64,000 nt of DNA from Clostridia bacterium. GTDB lineage: Bacteria > Bacillota > Clostridia > Lachnospirales > Lachnospiraceae. Below are positions 61,574-64,000 of the stretch, in pieces. The first letter of the stretch is position 1, and the number at the start of each line of letters is the position of its first letter. The stretch lies in the NCBI GenBank assembly GCA_910574255.1, contig CAJTAK010000018.1, positions 1 through 64,000 of the forward strand, written 5' to 3'. The translations under genes were made by a program, and so were the position numbers. The notes beneath the pieces were generated by a model that saw only the letters and a list, made by a program, of their open reading frames with translations, was not told the DNA's origin and ran no database searches.

Positions 61574-62302
61574 ATGTACAGAATAGGAATATGCGATGAT
61601 GATAAAATACTGTGTTCCTTGCTTGAGGAACAGCTTCAAGCCCTGTCGGCGGATATCCTGGTGAAATTCGACATCGAAGTGTGGTACAGCGGAGAGAGCC
61701 TGGAAGAGGATTTGAGAAAAGGAGCCAGGTTGGATCTCCTTTTTCTTGATATTGAGCTGCTTGAGAAAAACGGCATAGAGACAGGTGCTTTTATCCGTGA
61801 CGAGATGGGGGATACGGAGACCCATATTGTCTATATTTCCGCAAAGCAGGGATATGCCATGGAGCTGTTCAAAATGCAGCCCCTTGATTTTCTGGTAAAG
61901 CCCATTTCCCCAAAAAAGCTTAGGGAAGTGCTTGAAAGAAGCATGAAGCGGAAAAAGTATGCCAAAAGCTGCTTTGCGTACCAAAAAGGCGGACAGCTAT
62001 TTCGTATTCCGGTAAAGGATATTGTATATTTTATGAGTATGGATAAAAAGATACTGATCATAAAAAAAGACGGGCAGGAAGAATTTTATGGGAAATTAAA
62101 AACTATCATGGATCAGCTTCCCGGGGATTTTTTGATGATTCATCAGTCCTATGTGATCCACCAGCCCTTTGTGATGGAGTATTCTTACGAAAGCATAAAA
62201 ATGATGAACGGCGACGTCCTAAGCGTCAGCAAACCATACCGGAAAGAGGTAAGGGCAAAAATCAAACAATATTTAAAAGAGAAAATGTGCCATGTATGGT
62301 AA
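61574..62302 (+). CDS. LytTR-family response regulator (AgrA-like)
   Basis: 242 aa. Receiver domain: IGICDDDKILCSLLEEQL, phospho-Asp in LDLLFLDIELLEKNGIE (~59), VYISAK and DFLVKPISPKKLREVL. LytTR DNA-binding domain ~140-240: YQKGGQLFRIPVKDIVYFMSMDKKILIIKKDG, SYVIHQPFVMEYSYESIKMMNGDVLSVSKPYRKEVRAKIKQYL. Overlaps the kinase gene by 11 nt. This pair is of the quorum-sensing class, but no AgrD/AgrB-type peptide gene is present in the window. Confidence 0.93.
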   Translation: MYRIGICDDDKILCSLLEEQLQALSADILVKFDIEVWYSGESLEEDLRKGARLDLLFLDIELLEKNGIETGAFIRDEMGDTETHIVYISAKQGYAMELFKMQPLDFLVKPISPKKLREVLERSMKRKKYAKSCFAYQKGGQLFRIPVKDIVYFMSMDKKILIIKKDGQEEFYGKLKTIMDQLPGDFLMIHQSYVIHQPFVMEYSYESIKMMNGDVLSVSKPYRKEVRAKIKQYLKEKMCHVW

Positions 62303-63551
62303 GACAGCATACGGGCTGGCCGTAATATTAATCGTTCATATTTTGCACACGGCTTTGTTAAAAAAAGTGTTGGATGCCTTTCTGTACCCGGGGGATAAGA
62401 ACCCTTTCCTGTGGAAGCCTGTTTTTGCAGGATACTATCTGCTGTCAGCAGCCGCATACGATACGTTTTCCATATCGCTTCCTTACGAGCTGTGCAGTCT
62501 GGCAGGTATCCTGGGCGTAGCCTGCTTTTACCGTGGGGCATGGGAGAAAAAATTGTGGATTTCTCTGGTTTATGTCTGCATGGATACAGGCTGCGGGGCG
62601 GCGGCAGCACGCATAGTCCCTGCGGAGGCGGAAATGCAGCAAAGTGCGGTTTGGACCCTGTTTCTGTTAGCCTGTGTGCTGATTATCTGCCATATTCCCG
62701 ATCCAAAGGAGGGCAGGGAGATAGCACTTGATAAAAAACAAATGCTTTTGCTGATCGTGATTCCCCTGTTAAGCGGGGCGGCATTTTTTCGGCTGCTGTA
62801 TGGAAGTGCTGACAGAGGTATGGCGGCATTTTTGTGTGCTGTCATAATTGCCCTGAACCTGTGCGTGTTTTACCTGTATCACATTCTCCTTAAAAATTAC
62901 GTACAGCTTAGGGAGCAGGATATTTATAAGCAGCAGACAATTGCTTACCAAAACCAGCTGGAGGTTATTATGGAATCCCAGAGCCGCATCCGGGCGTTAA
63001 GGCATGATATGAAAAATCATGTGCTGACGCTTCAGGGACTGGCCAAGGGCTCAAAGCCGGAAATGACCGAGTACCTTGCATCCATGCAGGAATTTATGCA
63101 GAACCCGTCAGAGCACGTTTATACGGGAAATGAGGCTCTGGACAGTCTGCTTAACTTTAAGCTTGGGAGGGCCAAGGAAGAATTAAAGCAGGTGGAGACA
63201 AACATTGTGCTTCCCGAGAAAATGAAGCTGCAATCCTTTGATTTCAATGTAATCGTGGGCAATCTTCTGGACAATGCCATAGCCGCAGCCATGAAGACGG
63301 AGGAACGGCTTTTAAGGCTCAGTATAAGGATGGAGAACGGCGTTCTATTCCTGTATATGGTTAATAGCTGCCGGGACATTCCTGACGGAGCCTGTGAGAT
63401 ACGAAGGCTGTCGGAAAAATCCTTGGCAGGCCATGGAATCGGGCTTGCAAATGTGAAACGGGTGGTAGAGAAGTATCATGGCGATATGGAAATGCGTTGT
63501 GAGAATAATCACATGGTAACCGATATTATGCTTTATATGAAAAATCTCTAA
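62292..63551 (+). CDS. GHKL sensor histidine kinase (AgrC/NatK-like)
   Basis: 419 aa. About six N-terminal membrane segments (~5-25, 40-60, 65-82, 90-108, 115-135, 150-205), then the GHKL kinase: RALRHDMKNHVLTLQGL (phospho-His ~238), NLLDNAIAAAM and GHGIGLANVKRVVEKYHGDM. Partner of the LytTR regulator. The membrane domain is not clearly like AgrC, so the signal may be a small peptide or lipid-active drug. Confidence 0.9.
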   Translation: MYGKTAYGLAVILIVHILHTALLKKVLDAFLYPGDKNPFLWKPVFAGYYLLSAAAYDTFSISLPYELCSLAGILGVACFYRGAWEKKLWISLVYVCMDTGCGAAAARIVPAEAEMQQSAVWTLFLLACVLIICHIPDPKEGREIALDKKQMLLLIVIPLLSGAAFFRLLYGSADRGMAAFLCAVIIALNLCVFYLYHILLKNYVQLREQDIYKQQTIAYQNQLEVIMESQSRIRALRHDMKNHVLTLQGLAKGSKPEMTEYLASMQEFMQNPSEHVYTGNEALDSLLNFKLGRAKEELKQVETNIVLPEKMKLQSFDFNVIVGNLLDNAIAAAMKTEERLLRLSIRMENGVLFLYMVNSCRDIPDGACEIRRLSEKSLAGHGIGLANVKRVVEKYHGDMEMRCENNHMVTDIMLYMKNL

Positions 63552-63570
63552 AAATCAAAAAGAGGTTTGC

Positions 63571-63695
63571 CCAATGTCATTTAGTTAAGCCTTGTAAAAT
63601 TACCGGCGTAAGGGAGGAGGGCCGCCCCGGTGAGGGGTGGCGGTTCTTGCCTGGAGCCTTCATAAGCTTTTTGGGGCTTAACTAAATGACATTGG
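63571..63695. mobile_element. 125-bp MITE with 21-bp perfect terminal inverted repeats
   Basis: CCAATGTCATTTAGTTAAGC and final C (63571-63591) is exactly complementary to 63675-63695. The flanks carry the 8-bp direct repeat AGGTTTGC (63563-63570 and 63696-63703), a target-site duplication. The interior is GC-rich with a hairpin (CGCCCC...GGGGTGGCGG) and no ORF. It lies 19 nt after the kinase gene, inside what was probably its terminator. A full-length transposase element with these ends is not in the window. Confidence 0.87.
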
Positions 63696-64000
63696 AGGTT
63701 TGCCGCCTTATTTTATAATCATAAGCATGAAACAATTTTTTAAAATATGTTTTGATATCTTCCCTTAACAAGAGCATACAAAAACACAACAACAAAATGG
63801 ACTGTCAACCTTTCGCAAAACGCCGCTTCCGGTAAAAATCGGAGCGGTGTTTTTGTTGCACTCTTGGCTGTTACATTATAATTCGGCATAGACAGGCAAG
63901 AGGCAGGAAATGAAGATTTCAATAGTAACTAGCGGTTGACAAAATTCAAAGAATAGCTGGTAGCAGGCAACCACTGCTTCTTGTAAAATACTTCTAAAAT
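63696..64000. other. gene-free end with a terminator and a tnpV-like remnant
   Basis: A strong hairpin AACGCCGCTTCCG...CGGAGCGGTGTTTTTG (63819-63856) lies in the middle. Bases ~63886-63915 (GGCATAGACAGGCAAG, GGCAG, AATG) resemble those immediately after tnpV (4766-4793), so a small remnant of another such element may be here. No gene is supported. Confidence 0.45.

Overview
The window looks like a chromosome segment of a gut-type, spore-forming Clostridia bacterium, most likely Lachnospiraceae. Evidence: moderate GC, strong AGGAGG-type ribosome sites, a T-box in front of pheST, SpoIID and SleB-type proteins, many GHKL/OmpR two-component systems, and a mobilisable element of the kind common in that group. 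The species cannot be named from the sequence.

Layout. 0-3.2 kb: a gatB 3' remnant, a divergent MerR/SDR pair, a GNAT enzyme and an XRE/membrane-protein pair. 3.3-19.2 kb: a BlaI - M56 (BlaR1-like) - response regulator - histidine kinase - ABC transporter locus of the cell-envelope-stress type, whose M56 gene is split by a 10.4-kb mobile element (4337-14723). The element carries tnpV, an AT-rich cargo operon (ABM-like protein, DUF3795, WYL regulator), three sigma-like regulators, a RepA-like ATPase, a MobV relaxase with a recognisable oriT, a ParB-like protein, a YdbC-like protein and a TnpX/TndX-type large serine recombinase. The ends are resolved to the base by a GA dinucleotide, by 11-bp inverted repeats at equal distance from it, and by restoration of the M56 reading frame on excision.

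19.3-33 kb: hypothetical genes, an Rpn-type nuclease module present twice (the second copy internally deleted), a second two-component system, a phospholipase D-like protein, a MalY/PatB-like enzyme, a lipase and a second ABC pair. 33-38 kb: leuCD, then a chemoreceptor and a solute-binding lipoprotein on the minus strand behind an attenuator-like leader. 38.5-43.8 kb: a hydrolase and a VIT/VWA surface protein paired with an exosortase-like protein. 44-52 kb: SleB-type hydrolase, a 6S-like RNA, SpoIID-like protein, YihY, and T-box-pheS-pheT. 52-60 kb: a LysR regulator and a redox cluster containing several decayed genes. 60-64 kb: an Abi (HEPN) gene with an abiF-like structured leader, a LytTR/GHKL two-component system, and a 125-bp MITE with perfect inverted repeats.

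The least explained signals are (i) two long hairpins with a shared core and covarying stems, each between convergent genes (34925-35107 and 43081-43270); (ii) a dispersed ~51-bp repeat sitting on the translation start of unrelated genes, including pheS; (iii) the Gram-positive exosortase/VIT-VWA pair; (iv) the abiF-like RNA plus Abi protein; and (v) a 46-bp motif shared by two promoters of the redox cluster.
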